Shown piece after piece: positions 1-8,400 of a stretch of DNA of 38,576 nt (position 1 is its first letter; every line of letters starts with the position of its first letter). This DNA comes from Bullifex porci (GTDB lineage: Bacteria > Spirochaetota > Spirochaetia > Sphaerochaetales > Sphaerochaetaceae): assembly GCF_009695635.1 (NCBI RefSeq), contig NZ_VUNN01000022.1:1-38576 (forward strand), given 5' to 3'. The notes under the pieces were generated by a model. That model did no database searches, was not told the DNA's origin, and saw only the letters and a program-made list of their open reading frames with translations. Made by a program: the position numbers and the translations under genes.

Positions 1-133
1 AAGATAATCTGACGATATGCTCTACAAGAATAATATTACCCTTAGCCATTGTTCGAAATAAGGTGTCATCAATTGGCCTTAATTCCTGCACAATTTCCCT
101 TTCTTCTTTTGTATATTTTGTTCTTATTATCAA
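1..133 (-). CDS. Rpn-family (PD-(D/E)XK) nuclease/transposase-like protein, N-terminal fragment
   Basis: The leftmost bases of the minus strand stay open to the window edge and encode about 44 residues. They include the stretch KEEREIVQELRPIDDTLF followed by a hydrophobic helix (NIILVEHIVRL). The LRPIDDTLF block near the N-terminus is typical of the large Rpn / PD-(D/E)XK family of putative transposases or recombination-promoting nucleases, whose members normally run to about 250-350 residues. The start I favour is a TTG at 133, preceded by an AAGGAT ribosome-binding site 7-8 nt upstream; the catalytic domain lies outside the window. These proteins are abundant, often degraded, in gut anaerobes and spirochaetes. 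The family call rests on the motif only, and the gene could be intact or broken further left. Confidence 0.55.
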   Translation of the reverse strand, partial: MIIRTKYTKEEREIVQELRPIDDTLFRTMAKGNIILVEHIVRLS

Positions 134-175
134 AATTGTTATCCTTTTTGAAAATGTAGTATTTGGCGAGAAAGT

Positions 176-300
176 ATAACGAGAATTTACTCTCTCTTTT
201 TTTATTACCTCCTACTAGTAATACAAAAAAACTTTTAAATTTTCGTAAATTTAAGTTTTTGGTATTAGAAGTTCCAAAAAAGAGTGAAAATAAATACAAT
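176..300. repeat. Long imperfect palindrome between divergent genes
   Basis: The strongest arms are 213-243 and 247-272, separated by only three bases (CGT). Each reads roughly ACT..TAATAC, an A-run, then CTT.AAATTT. Weaker complementarity continues outward to about 176 and 300, through matching CTCTTTTTTT and AAAAAAGAG tracts. As a result both strands encode near-identical shadow peptides across the element. It sits 5' of both flanking genes, so it is not positioned as an ordinary terminator. It could be a small non-autonomous palindromic element or a structured leader of the HD gene. Confidence 0.6.
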
Positions 301-318
301 GTATTTAGGAGGATTTTC

Positions 319-867
319 ATGATTTCAAGAGAAGAGGCCTTAGAGGTCTTTAAAAAATATAATAAGAGTGAAAGCTTACTTCATCATGCATATTGTGTTG
401 AAGCGACAATGAGAGAGTTCGCTGTTAAAAAAGGCGAGGATCCTGAATATTGGGGTATTGTTGGTCTATTACATGATATTGACTGGGAAATGTATCCTGA
501 GGAGCACTGCAAGAAGGCTCCAGAGCTATTAGCTCCTTATTTTGATAGTGATTTCATCCACTCTGTTTGCTCTCATGGCTGGGGAATTTGTGTAGATGTA
601 GAGCCAGTAAAAGAGATGGAAAAGATCTTATATACAATCGATGAATTAACAGGACTTGTATATGCTACTGCATTAATGAGACCAGAGAAAATGGTTGGAA
701 TGAGTGTTAAGTCTGTAAAGAAGAAGTGGTCAAGCAAGGGCTTTGCTGCTGGTGTAAATAGAGATTTAATTCTTAAGGGCTCTGAGCTCTGTGGTATTGA
801 GCTTCCTGAATTAATTCAAACAACTATAGATGCGTTAACAAAGGTTTCAGATGCTATCGGATTATAA
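319..867 (+). CDS. HD-superfamily hydrolase (small cytosolic HD-domain protein)
   Basis: This is a 182-residue protein. The HD core is visible as an early His (SLLHHAYCVEATMREFA) followed by the metal-binding pair in GLLHDIDWEMYPEEH. A later acidic pair in YTIDELTGLVYA fits the fourth ligand region of the fold. There is no signal peptide or membrane segment. Such stand-alone HD proteins are predicted phosphohydrolases, often on nucleotides, and the exact substrate is not evident. I start it at the ATG at 319 because an AGGAGG box lies 6-7 nt upstream. An in-frame extension to 163 would run through the palindrome and gives low-complexity sequence. The gene is divergent from the Rpn fragment, and its 3' end overlaps a small ORF. 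Confidence 0.85.
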   Translation: MISREEALEVFKKYNKSESLLHHAYCVEATMREFAVKKGEDPEYWGIVGLLHDIDWEMYPEEHCKKAPELLAPYFDSDFIHSVCSHGWGICVDVEPVKEMEKILYTIDELTGLVYATALMRPEKMVGMSVKSVKKKWSSKGFAAGVNRDLILKGSELCGIELPELIQTTIDALTKVSDAIGL

Positions 868-979
868 GGACGATTGTGCTTGGGAAATTGATGATCCTAT
901 GATTGAGTGGACTGGTCGTGCTGAGGGTATGGACGACCAGCAATTTGCTTTTTCTGATATCCCTAACCAAGAAGAATAG
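851..979 (+). CDS. Small acidic ORF (42 aa) overlapping the HD gene
   Basis: An ATG at 851 inside the last codons of the HD gene opens a 42-codon frame ending in TAG at 979. AAAGG lies 6 nt upstream, so it could be translated by coupling with the HD gene. The product is strongly acidic with three tryptophan/methionine-rich patches (DDCAWEIDDPMIEWTGRAEG) and ends ..FSDIPNQEE. The composition looks protein-like rather than like random AT-rich sequence. It overlaps the 3' end of the opposite-strand flavoprotein by 17 bases. I do not recognise a family. It may be a genuine small protein, or a decayed C-terminal tail of an older longer gene. Confidence 0.38.
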   Translation: MLSDYKDDCAWEIDDPMIEWTGRAEGMDDQQFAFSDIPNQEE

Positions 980-2105
980 CTTTATATGCACAGTATGCAC
1001 TTGCAAGAGCGTAGGTAAGATTATATCCTCCACACTCTCCATCGACATCTGTGCATTCTCCTATAATATATAGGTTATCAACTATTTTAGATGAGAAGGT
1101 TTTCTTATCTAGTTCTGCTGTATCAACACCGCCCTTAGTTACTGTTGCTAGAGATAGCTTATCGAGCTTAACAATAAGCTTTAGTGCTGAAATAGCTTCC
1201 ATGATTCCTTGAATATCCTTCTTTGAAAGCTCTGCTATTGTTTTATCTGGGCAAGGAACTATTGCCTCTAAAAAGGCCTTAGGTAAAGCTGTCATTTCAT
1301 GAAGTACATTGATACATTTTGCCTTACCATTTTGCTTTTTAATTTCATCTCTATCTATCTGAGCTGAAATAAGCGTTAGCTCATCATTATTTTCAATTGA
1401 TCTTGATAGGTTCATTGCTAATGGACCTGAAATTCCTCTCTTTGTAAATACTATTGATCCACTATATCTCTTACCTTTATGAAGTAAGGTAACATTATTA
1501 AGTGTAACACCCTCTATTTTATGTGTATCGATGCTTTGAGTTGTGAGCGCAGATAGAGCAGGGCGGAGAGGAATTATTTTATGTCCTAAAGCTTTAATTG
1601 CGGGGAAGAAGGTTCCATCTGAGCCTGTTAAAGGGTATGAGGCTCCTCCTGTTGCAATTACAACTATCTTTGACTTGTACTCAGCTTTAGTTGTAGTAAC
1701 GATAAAGTAGCTATCAAGCTTTTCTATTTTCTTGACTTCTTCATTTAGATGAATGTTTTTTATATCTTCAGTTAGAGCCGCTTTTATTGTCTCTGCTCTA
1801 TTAGAGGTAGGAAATACTTTACCATCCTCTCTACTATAGGTATCAACACCCTTTGATTTTAAGTACTCTTTAATTTTTTCAGGTCCAAAGCTATAGATTG
1901 CTGGTGATATAAAATTCTTTTTATCGTAGTAGTGTGAAATAAAATCTCTTATCTCTTCATCGTGAGTAATATTGCATGCTCCATTACCTGTCAATAATAG
2001 CTTTGAGCATAGCCTATTTGTCTTTTCAAAAAGATGAGAGTTAGGAAGTAGAGAAGCAAGGAAGGAGCCTGAAGCTCCTCCCCCGATAATAATTATATCT
2101 ATCAC
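963..2105 (-). CDS. NAD(P)/FAD-dependent oxidoreductase, HI0933/BaiN (YhiN) family
   Basis: This 380-residue flavoprotein opens with a dinucleotide-binding loop (IIIIGGGASGSFLASLL). It carries the family hallmark TGNGACNITH near residue 40, the mid-protein GGASYPLTGSDGTFFPA block and FTKRGISGPLAMNLSR. It ends with the FAD-contacting IGECTDVDGECGGYNL segment. The length is about normal (380-420). The family is annotated as aminoacetone oxidase-like or BaiN-like; most members have no proven substrate and I make no specific claim. Its ATG overlaps the aspS stop by four bases (ATGA), so the two are probably translationally coupled. The 3' end converges on the small ORF after the HD gene, with no obvious terminator between. 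Confidence 0.9.
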   Translation of the reverse strand: MIDIIIIGGGASGSFLASLLPNSHLFEKTNRLCSKLLLTGNGACNITHDEEIRDFISHYYDKKNFISPAIYSFGPEKIKEYLKSKGVDTYSREDGKVFPTSNRAETIKAALTEDIKNIHLNEEVKKIEKLDSYFIVTTTKAEYKSKIVVIATGGASYPLTGSDGTFFPAIKALGHKIIPLRPALSALTTQSIDTHKIEGVTLNNVTLLHKGKRYSGSIVFTKRGISGPLAMNLSRSIENNDELTLISAQIDRDEIKKQNGKAKCINVLHEMTALPKAFLEAIVPCPDKTIAELSKKDIQGIMEAISALKLIVKLDKLSLATVTKGGVDTAELDKKTFSSKIVDNLYIIGECTDVDGECGGYNLTYALASAYCAYKAILLG

Positions 2106-3892
2106 TTTTCTTCCTGTACGATTTGAAGCTTTAGATCGTTAAGCTGTGAAGGCTCAACAACTGCAGGACAGTCATCCATTGGAGACATTGCAGCAGTATT
2201 TTTAGGGAATGCGATAACCTCTCTAATTGTATTAACCTTACTAATAATCATACAAAGTCTATCGATTCCAGGAGCAATTCCTCCATGTGGTGGTGGAGAG
2301 AACTTAAATGCCTCAAGTAGGAAGCCGAAGCGCTCCTGTGCTACATCATCTGGGAAGTTACAGATTCTAAAGATTCTCTTCTGTAATTCGATATCGTGTA
2401 TTCTTATTGAACCTGAAGCAAGCTCATATCCATTGAGTACTAGGTCATAGAGATCGCCCTTAACGGCACCTGGATCCTGCTCTAGAGTATCGATATATTC
2501 AGCTTGAGGCATACTGAACATATGGTGAGCAGCCTCCCAATGTCCCTCATCCTCATTAAACTCGAATAATGGGAAGTCGATAATCCAGCAGAATGCAAAC
2601 TCATCTTCATTAATAAGCTTTAGATCAGCACCAAGCTTACTTCTTACTGCACCTAAGCTGTTACAGCACTTCTTCCAGTTGTCGTGTGCAACTAGGAGGA
2701 TTAAATCACCATCCTTAGCACCTGTTGTTGCTAATACCTCTTCCTCAAGACCTGCAAAGTACTTTGTAACACCACCGGAAAGCTTTCCTTCCTGAACCTT
2801 CATCCAAGCTAGGCCCTTTGCTCCATATACTTTAGCGGCATCTTCAAGCTCAGTAATGTACTTTCTTGTGTAATCGAAGCCATCCTTATGAGGTGCAACT
2901 AGGTATTTAACTGCGCCCTTACCCTTGAGAGGCTCTAAGAATGCGTTAAATGTTGATTTAGCTGCAAATGATGAAGCATCATGCATCTCAAGACCAAATC
3001 TTAAATCTGGCTTATCACAGCCATATGTGTTTAATGCATCGTTGTAGGCAATTCTCTTGAAGCTCTTTGGTAGATCAATATTTAAGACCTTCTTAAATAC
3101 ATCGTTAAAGAGATCTTCCATCATAGCAAGTACATCATCTCTAGTAACATAGCTCATCTCAATATCGAGCTGTGTAAACTCAAGCTGTCTATCGCCTCTT
3201 GGGTCTTCATCTCTATAGCAACGAGCAATTTGGAAATACTTATCCATACCACTAACCATTAAAAGCTGCTTATAGAGCTGAGGTGACTGTGGAAGTGCAA
3301 AGAATTTTCCTGGATAAATTCTAGAAGGAACTAAGAAGTCTCTTGCTCCCTCTGGAGTACTTCTGATTAAAGTAGGAGTTTCGATTTCTAGGAAATCGGT
3401 TTTATAGAAATACTCTCTGATAGCCTTTACGATCTTATGTCTAAGAACGATTCTATCTGTCATTCCCTTACTTCTTAAATCAAGGAAACGATACTTTAAT
3501 CTTAAATCTTCTTTTGCATTACATTCATCGTCGATCATGAATGGAAGTACTGCACATTGTGATAATACTTCAATCTTTTCTGCCTTAACCTCAATCTCGC
3601 CTGTAGCCATATCTGGGTTAATCATGGAGTCTGGACGACGACGAACGATACCCTTTACTGCGATACAATATTCAAGCTTAAGAGATGCTGCTACCTCTTG
3701 AAGCTCAGCTGATGCATCATCATCAACAACAACCTGAGTGAGGCCATAACGGTCTCTGAGATTTATGAAATGAAGGGCGCCATGGTTTCTATCCCTATGC
3801 ACCCAACCGTTTAGGATTACGCTTTTACCTTCATCTGTGGCTCTTAAGCTTCCACAGGTGACAGTTCTCTGCATAAAAGCTTCTTCTGACAT
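2102..3892 (-). CDS. aspS: Aspartyl-tRNA synthetase, bacterial type
   Basis: This 596-residue class II synthetase charges tRNA-Asp (or tRNA-Asp and tRNA-Asn if non-discriminating). The order is an N-terminal OB-fold anticodon domain (RTVTCGSLRATDEGKSVILNG), the catalytic core and the bacterial-type GAD insertion around residues 290-420 that contains GAKGLAWMKVQEG. Motif 2 and the flanking signature are seen in FQIARCYRDEDPRGDRQLEF and motif 3 in GGIAPGIDRLCMII, where bacterial enzymes usually have GGIAFGLDR. Length and architecture are complete. The ATG at 3892 has AGGAGA 5 nt upstream. A sigma-70-like promoter with an overlapping inverted repeat lies just upstream, and the downstream flavoprotein overlaps by four bases. 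Confidence 0.97.
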   Translation of the reverse strand: MSEEAFMQRTVTCGSLRATDEGKSVILNGWVHRDRNHGALHFINLRDRYGLTQVVVDDDASAELQEVAASLKLEYCIAVKGIVRRRPDSMINPDMATGEIEVKAEKIEVLSQCAVLPFMIDDECNAKEDLRLKYRFLDLRSKGMTDRIVLRHKIVKAIREYFYKTDFLEIETPTLIRSTPEGARDFLVPSRIYPGKFFALPQSPQLYKQLLMVSGMDKYFQIARCYRDEDPRGDRQLEFTQLDIEMSYVTRDDVLAMMEDLFNDVFKKVLNIDLPKSFKRIAYNDALNTYGCDKPDLRFGLEMHDASSFAAKSTFNAFLEPLKGKGAVKYLVAPHKDGFDYTRKYITELEDAAKVYGAKGLAWMKVQEGKLSGGVTKYFAGLEEEVLATTGAKDGDLILLVAHDNWKKCCNSLGAVRSKLGADLKLINEDEFAFCWIIDFPLFEFNEDEGHWEAAHHMFSMPQAEYIDTLEQDPGAVKGDLYDLVLNGYELASGSIRIHDIELQKRIFRICNFPDDVAQERFGFLLEAFKFSPPPHGGIAPGIDRLCMIISKVNTIREVIAFPKNTAAMSPMDDCPAVVEPSQLNDLKLQIVQEEK

Positions 3893-3907
3893 GTTCTTCT
3901 CCTGTCT

Positions 3908-3946
3908 GAAATAGGATTTGAGACAATATTATCATCATCCTATTTC
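3908..3946. repeat. 10-bp perfect inverted repeat bracketing the aspS -10 box
   Basis: GAAATAGGAT at 3908-3917 is the exact reverse complement of ATCCTATTTC at 3937-3946, with a 19-nt centre. One arm lies in the promoter spacer and the other just after the expected start site, so the -10 hexamer sits in the loop. It could be a repressor operator, a leader hairpin, or a weak terminator of the AAA gene; no T-run follows. Confidence 0.55.
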
Positions 3947-3954
3947 CTTGACAA
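3926..3954 (-). promoter_or_regulatory. Sigma-70-like promoter of aspS
   Basis: On the minus strand TTGTCA (3949-3954) and TAATAT (3926-3931) are separated by exactly 17 bases. This places transcription start near 3919, about 27 nt upstream of the aspS ATG. It implies aspS-flavoprotein can be transcribed independently of the AAA ATPase gene upstream. Confidence 0.6.
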
Positions 3955-3957
3955 TTA

Positions 3958-5136
3958 TTACGTTGCATCAGTAAGGCGCTTAGTGTATTCGCCTTTGAGA
4001 TATTTCTTACTGTATACATCACTCTTTCTCACATTTTTCCTATCTGAAAGGCGATAAAGTGAGCTCCTACCTTGGTTATCACGGCTAACTAAATATATTT
4101 GGTCTCTTCGTAAATCCTCATCCATCAGCATACTTACAGAGGAGGTTGCTATCATTTGAGCGCCATTAGGGTTAATTCTGTTATCAGAGAAGAAATTCTG
4201 AAGGTAGCCAGCAGTATGAACACTTAAGGTTGAGCCTAGATCATTCATCAATACAGTACCGCCTGTATCAAGTGCCTTTAATAGTACAGGAAGAATGCAT
4301 ACAATACTCATTATTCCTCTTCCTAATAAATTTTGATCCTGGAATAATCTTACCTTCTTCTTGTTTGTTATATCTCCATTATCTGAGTAAACATCCTGAG
4401 TTAGCTCTGCATCGATATAGGAGCCCATCTTTATAAGCTTTAAATCAGAGAAGCCTAAATTTGATTGCTTTAAAATAGAAGCTGCCATTCTAATCCTATC
4501 TTCATTTTCTAGATATAGATTTAAATACTCTCTCTTTGGGCTTGATATAAATTCTAAGCTTTGGAAAAAGGACTTAACATCATATATTGCACTTGCAATA
4601 GGAAGATTGAGCTTATCAGCAATCGAGATAAACAATGTACTCTTTGATGGTATTAGTAGAGTTGCTTCATTTTTGCTTAGTCCTGTAATTTGTAGCTCAT
4701 CAAGATTTCTTTTAAAAATTGGTGTTAATCTTTCACTTCTTCTAAAAAGCCATTCCTTTACAATTTTATTTGAGTTGATTACAAAGCCATATTTATAGAA
4801 GCCTCCATTTTGTATTATTTCGACCTCAAGATGTGTATCAAGTAAAGATGCTCCTTCATGTAAAGCAAATGGCTCGTTTTGTGTGCAAATATTCATTGAA
4901 GAAGAGAGAAATACCATTTTCTTCATGAAATCTAGTGTCTTCAACAAATTAGTTTTTCCAGCCTCATTATCTCCAAAGACTGTAATATTTCTGAGGACTC
5001 CTAAATTACCAGGAATAAGATCTGTACTAATCGAGATGATATTCTCTTCTAATGCCTTATCGTGACCTGCTAATAGAGAGAGATTTTGTTCATCAAAAAA
5101 GGAACGAAAGTTTTTAAAATTAAAGTTAACTAGCAT
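3958..5136 (-). CDS. AAA-family ATP-binding protein with degenerate Walker B (SMC/ABC-like fold)
   Basis: This 392-residue protein belongs to the stand-alone AAA15-like ATP/GTP-binding group. The N-terminus MLVNFNFKNFRSFFDEQNLS is the usual F..FRSF strand, and Walker A is intact (GDNEAGKT, residues 55-62). Homologues typically carry a Walker B of the form DELDSSLHP and an HD switch in FTTHDTSLL. Here the equivalent stretches read NDLGSTLSV (near residue 298) and IATSSVSML (near 330), so the catalytic Glu and switch His appear absent. The C-terminal block DQIYLVSRDNQGRSSLYRLS and the final KKYLKGEY match the family. No TOPRIM or nuclease domain is attached. I start at the ATG at 5136, preceded by AGAGGA. 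It lies between carB and aspS and probably has a separate promoter. Confidence 0.8.
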   Translation of the reverse strand: MLVNFNFKNFRSFFDEQNLSLLAGHDKALEENIISISTDLIPGNLGVLRNITVFGDNEAGKTNLLKTLDFMKKMVFLSSSMNICTQNEPFALHEGASLLDTHLEVEIIQNGGFYKYGFVINSNKIVKEWLFRRSERLTPIFKRNLDELQITGLSKNEATLLIPSKSTLFISIADKLNLPIASAIYDVKSFFQSLEFISSPKREYLNLYLENEDRIRMAASILKQSNLGFSDLKLIKMGSYIDAELTQDVYSDNGDITNKKKVRLFQDQNLLGRGIMSIVCILPVLLKALDTGGTVLMNDLGSTLSVHTAGYLQNFFSDNRINPNGAQMIATSSVSMLMDEDLRRDQIYLVSRDNQGRSSLYRLSDRKNVRKSDVYSKKYLKGEYTKRLTDAT

Positions 5137-5290
5137 TTTATAATATCCTCTTGTAAGAATATTAGACCTTAATAGGTGATTTTGCAATAAAAATGCAAAA
5201 ATAGTAGGTAAGCTAGTAAAATTGATAATAAATATTAAGAAAAAATACTATTAGTAACAGTTCCTAATAATAAAAATGCTAATTCAAAAG

Positions 5291-5367
5291 ACAAAAAAAT
5301 AAAGGTGCTGCTGACCGCCATCAATAGGTGTGTTGAGGGAAATTGTGACAGACAGTTAGCTAGCACC
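5291..5367 (-). terminator. Long-loop stem with T-tract, terminator or structured RNA
   Basis: On the minus strand GGTGCTAGCTAAC (5367-5355) pairs with GTCAGCAGCACC (5315-5304), leaving one bulged base and one G-T pair. A T-rich tract (TTTATTTTTTTGT, 5303-5291) follows at once. The enclosed 39 nt are markedly less AT-rich than the surrounding gap. It lies about 80 bases after the carB stop, so a terminator is the simplest reading, but the loop is too long for an ordinary one. The rest of this gap (5137-5444) also holds an AT-only hairpin with 10-bp perfect arms (5413-5422 and 5432-5441) beside the carB stop. Confidence 0.55.
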
Positions 5368-5444
5368 AATCATCTATAACATACAAGCTTTCAAAAAAAG
5401 AGTAAACACATTTTTAATAAAAAGATTTTAGTTTTATTAAACAT

Positions 5445-8400
5445 TTATTTGTTTGCTCTTAGTTCTCGTACAATATACTCCTTCTTTTTCAAGAATTCGA
5501 TAGCTAATGTCGCTGCATGAGCGGCACTAGTCGTAGTGGTATATGGGATTTTATTTCTCATTGCTTCTGTTCTGATGTCATCATCACTCTTTCTTGAATG
5601 GAAACCCATTGGAGTATTGATAACAAGATCGATTTTATGAGCTCTTATCATATCAACAATATTAGGGTGTCCTTCATTAACCTTTAAAGCAACGTTTGCT
5701 AAAATACCCTCATTAAATAGATCTCTTGCAGTTCCCTTTGTTGCATATAGCTCAAAGCCAAGCTCCTCAAGCTTTTTAGCAATTGGAAGAATTGTGTTTC
5801 TATCCTTTTTATTAACAGATATAACAACTCTACCTTGTCGTGGAAGTAGGTTTCCACTCGCAGCCTGGCTCTTTGCATATGCCTCACCAAAGGTAGTTCC
5901 AATACCAACAACCTCACCAGTTGATCGCATCTCAGGTCCTAGCTGAGGGTCAACATTGACGAATCTATCAAAAGAGAATACAGCCTCCTTAATTGCCCAG
6001 CCTACAGTACATCTTCCTGTTGCGATGTTATCACCAGGCTTAACAAGTCCTTGAGCTACTAAATCCTCGCCCTCCCAAACTCTTACGGCAGCCTCTACTA
6101 GGTTTACTGAGCTGGATTTTGAGATAAATGGTACTGTTCTAGATGCACGTGGATTAACCTCAATGATGTAAAGCTTTCCATCCTTTTCTGCGAATTGGAT
6201 ATTCATTAAGCCTCTTACATTTAGCTTAGTCGCAAGCTTTAATGTCCAGCTTTTCATCTCCTCAATTATCTCAGGCTTACTTTTATATGGAGGGAAAACA
6301 GCAGCGCTATCACCTGAGTGGATACCAGCAGCTTCGATGTGCTGTAATATTCCTCCGATATATATGTGCTTACCATCTGAGATCGCATCAAGGTCATACT
6401 CAAATGCATCCTCTAAGAATTGATCTACTAGCACTGGACTCTTTTGAGAAATTTCAAGTCCTGAAACTTGGAAGAACTCCTCTAAGCCCGCTGTGTCATA
6501 TGCGATAAACATACATCTACCGCCAAGAACAAAGGATGGACGTAGTAGAACAGGGAAGCCTATTTCCTCTGCCTTCTTAATTACATCCTCTTTGCTTACA
6601 CCCATTCTGTTTTCAGGTTGTCTTAATCCAAGCTCCTTTACTAGAGCAGAGAATTCACCTCTATCCTCAGTTCTGTCTATGCTTTCGAGTGAGGTACCTA
6701 CAATTTGAGCTCCTGCAGCCTCAAGCTCTGCGGCCATGTTAAGTGGTGTTTGTCCTCCAAGCTGAACTACAACTCTGTTACAATGCTCCTTTCTCATAAT
6801 CTCAATTACCTCTTCACTAGTTAAAGGAGAGATATAGAGTCTATCAGATGTATTAAAGTCTGTAGAAACAGTCTCTGGATTACTGTTAATCATTATTGTC
6901 TTACGACCTTTTTTTCTGTAAGCAAGAGAGGATAGGGTACAGCAGGTATCAAATTCTAGACCCTGTCCAATTCTATTTGGACCTGATGCAAGGATAATTA
7001 CAGCATCCTCTCCAAGAGGCTCTCCTTCATCTGCTTCACCATAGGTTGTATAGCAATATGGGGTTAATGCCTTAGCTTCACCAGCACAGGTATCGACAAA
7101 GTGAGTTGATATATGGAGGTTTTCCTCCTCTCTTAGCTTCTTTACTTCCTCTACGCTGAGTTTTGCAAGTGTAGCTATTCGCTTATCAGACATACCATTT
7201 TCTTTCGCTTTAATTAAAAGCTCCTTAGTTAGTCCCTTTTCAATTTCCTTATCAAGCTCAGATTGTTCTAAAAGAACATATAAGAAATATGGGTCAAAGC
7301 CAGTAATTCTATTAACCTCAGGAATTGCAGCTTCTCCCTTTTGTTTAATTACTGTATAAGCTGCTTCTAATCTTAATGGGTGAGCTGCATGTAGAATAGT
7401 ATCTACATCCTTATTTAATTCTTGAAGACCCTCAATCTTTCTCTCTGCGCTTCTTAATGCCTTATTTAAGGCTTCTGCGCATGTTCTTCCTAAAGCAAGA
7501 GCCTCACCAACGCTTCTCATTTGAGTGCCCAGGGCAGAGACAGGTAGAGGGAATTTCTCAAGCTCAAAGCGAGGAACCTTTACTGCAACATAGTCTAATG
7601 CAGGCTCAAAGCATGATACTGATTGTCCAGTAATTTCATTTACTACCTCATCTAGGGTGTATCCTACAGCTAGCTTTGCAGAGCATCTTGCAATAGGGAA
7701 GCCTGTTGCCTTACTTGCAAGGGCAGAGGAACGTGATACACGAGGATTCATCTCGATGACAATCATTCTCCCATCCTTAGGATTTAATGCAAACTGTACA
7801 TTTGAACCACCGCAATCAACACCAACAGCTCTTAGGATATTTATTGATGCATCTCTCATTCTCTGAAGGTCTCTATCTGAGAGTGTTTGGCTTGGAGCAA
7901 TTGTAATACTATCGCCAGTATGAACACCCATAGGATCGATATTTTCAATGGAGCATACTATGATAGCATTATCCTTACTATCTCTCATAACCTCCATTTC
8001 AAATTCCTTCCAGCCAATTAATGATTCTTCAATTAATACTTCATGTACAGGACTAATCTCTAAGGCTCTTTCAACGAGTGGAAGATAATCCTCCTTGCTT
8101 TCTGCAATAGAGCCACCCATGCCTCCAAGAGTAAAGGATGGTCTAATAATTAGTGGTAGAGGAATCTCATTTAAAACCTTTTTTGCCTCATCGAGTGTGT
8201 GTACTATTCTTGATGCAGCACTTTCCAGACCTAAGCTTGAGACTATCTTCTTAAATTCACCTCTATCCTCAGCCTTATTAATTGCATCAGCAGAGGCTCC
8301 AATAACCTTAACATTGTATTTATCTAATATTCCTTTTTCTTGAAGCTCCATTGTGAGGTTTAAAGCACTCTGACCACCCATAGTAGATAAAATTGCATCT

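Noticed and set aside
69-320. Minus-strand 83-codon frame through the palindrome
   Set aside because: Its N-terminal part is the mirror image of the plus-strand shadow created by the inverted repeat; the better-supported minus gene in this area uses another frame and starts at 133.
854-1048. Minus-strand 64-codon frame at the end of the flavoprotein gene
   Set aside because: It overlaps the real flavoprotein C-terminus on the same strand in another frame and encodes no recognisable protein; the GECTDVDGECGGYNL block shows which frame is used.
5304-5367. A tRNA or 4.5S SRP RNA in the gap after carB
   Set aside because: The closing stem is tRNA-like in length, but no T-arm or anticodon arm can be drawn and the SRP core tetraloop sequence is absent.
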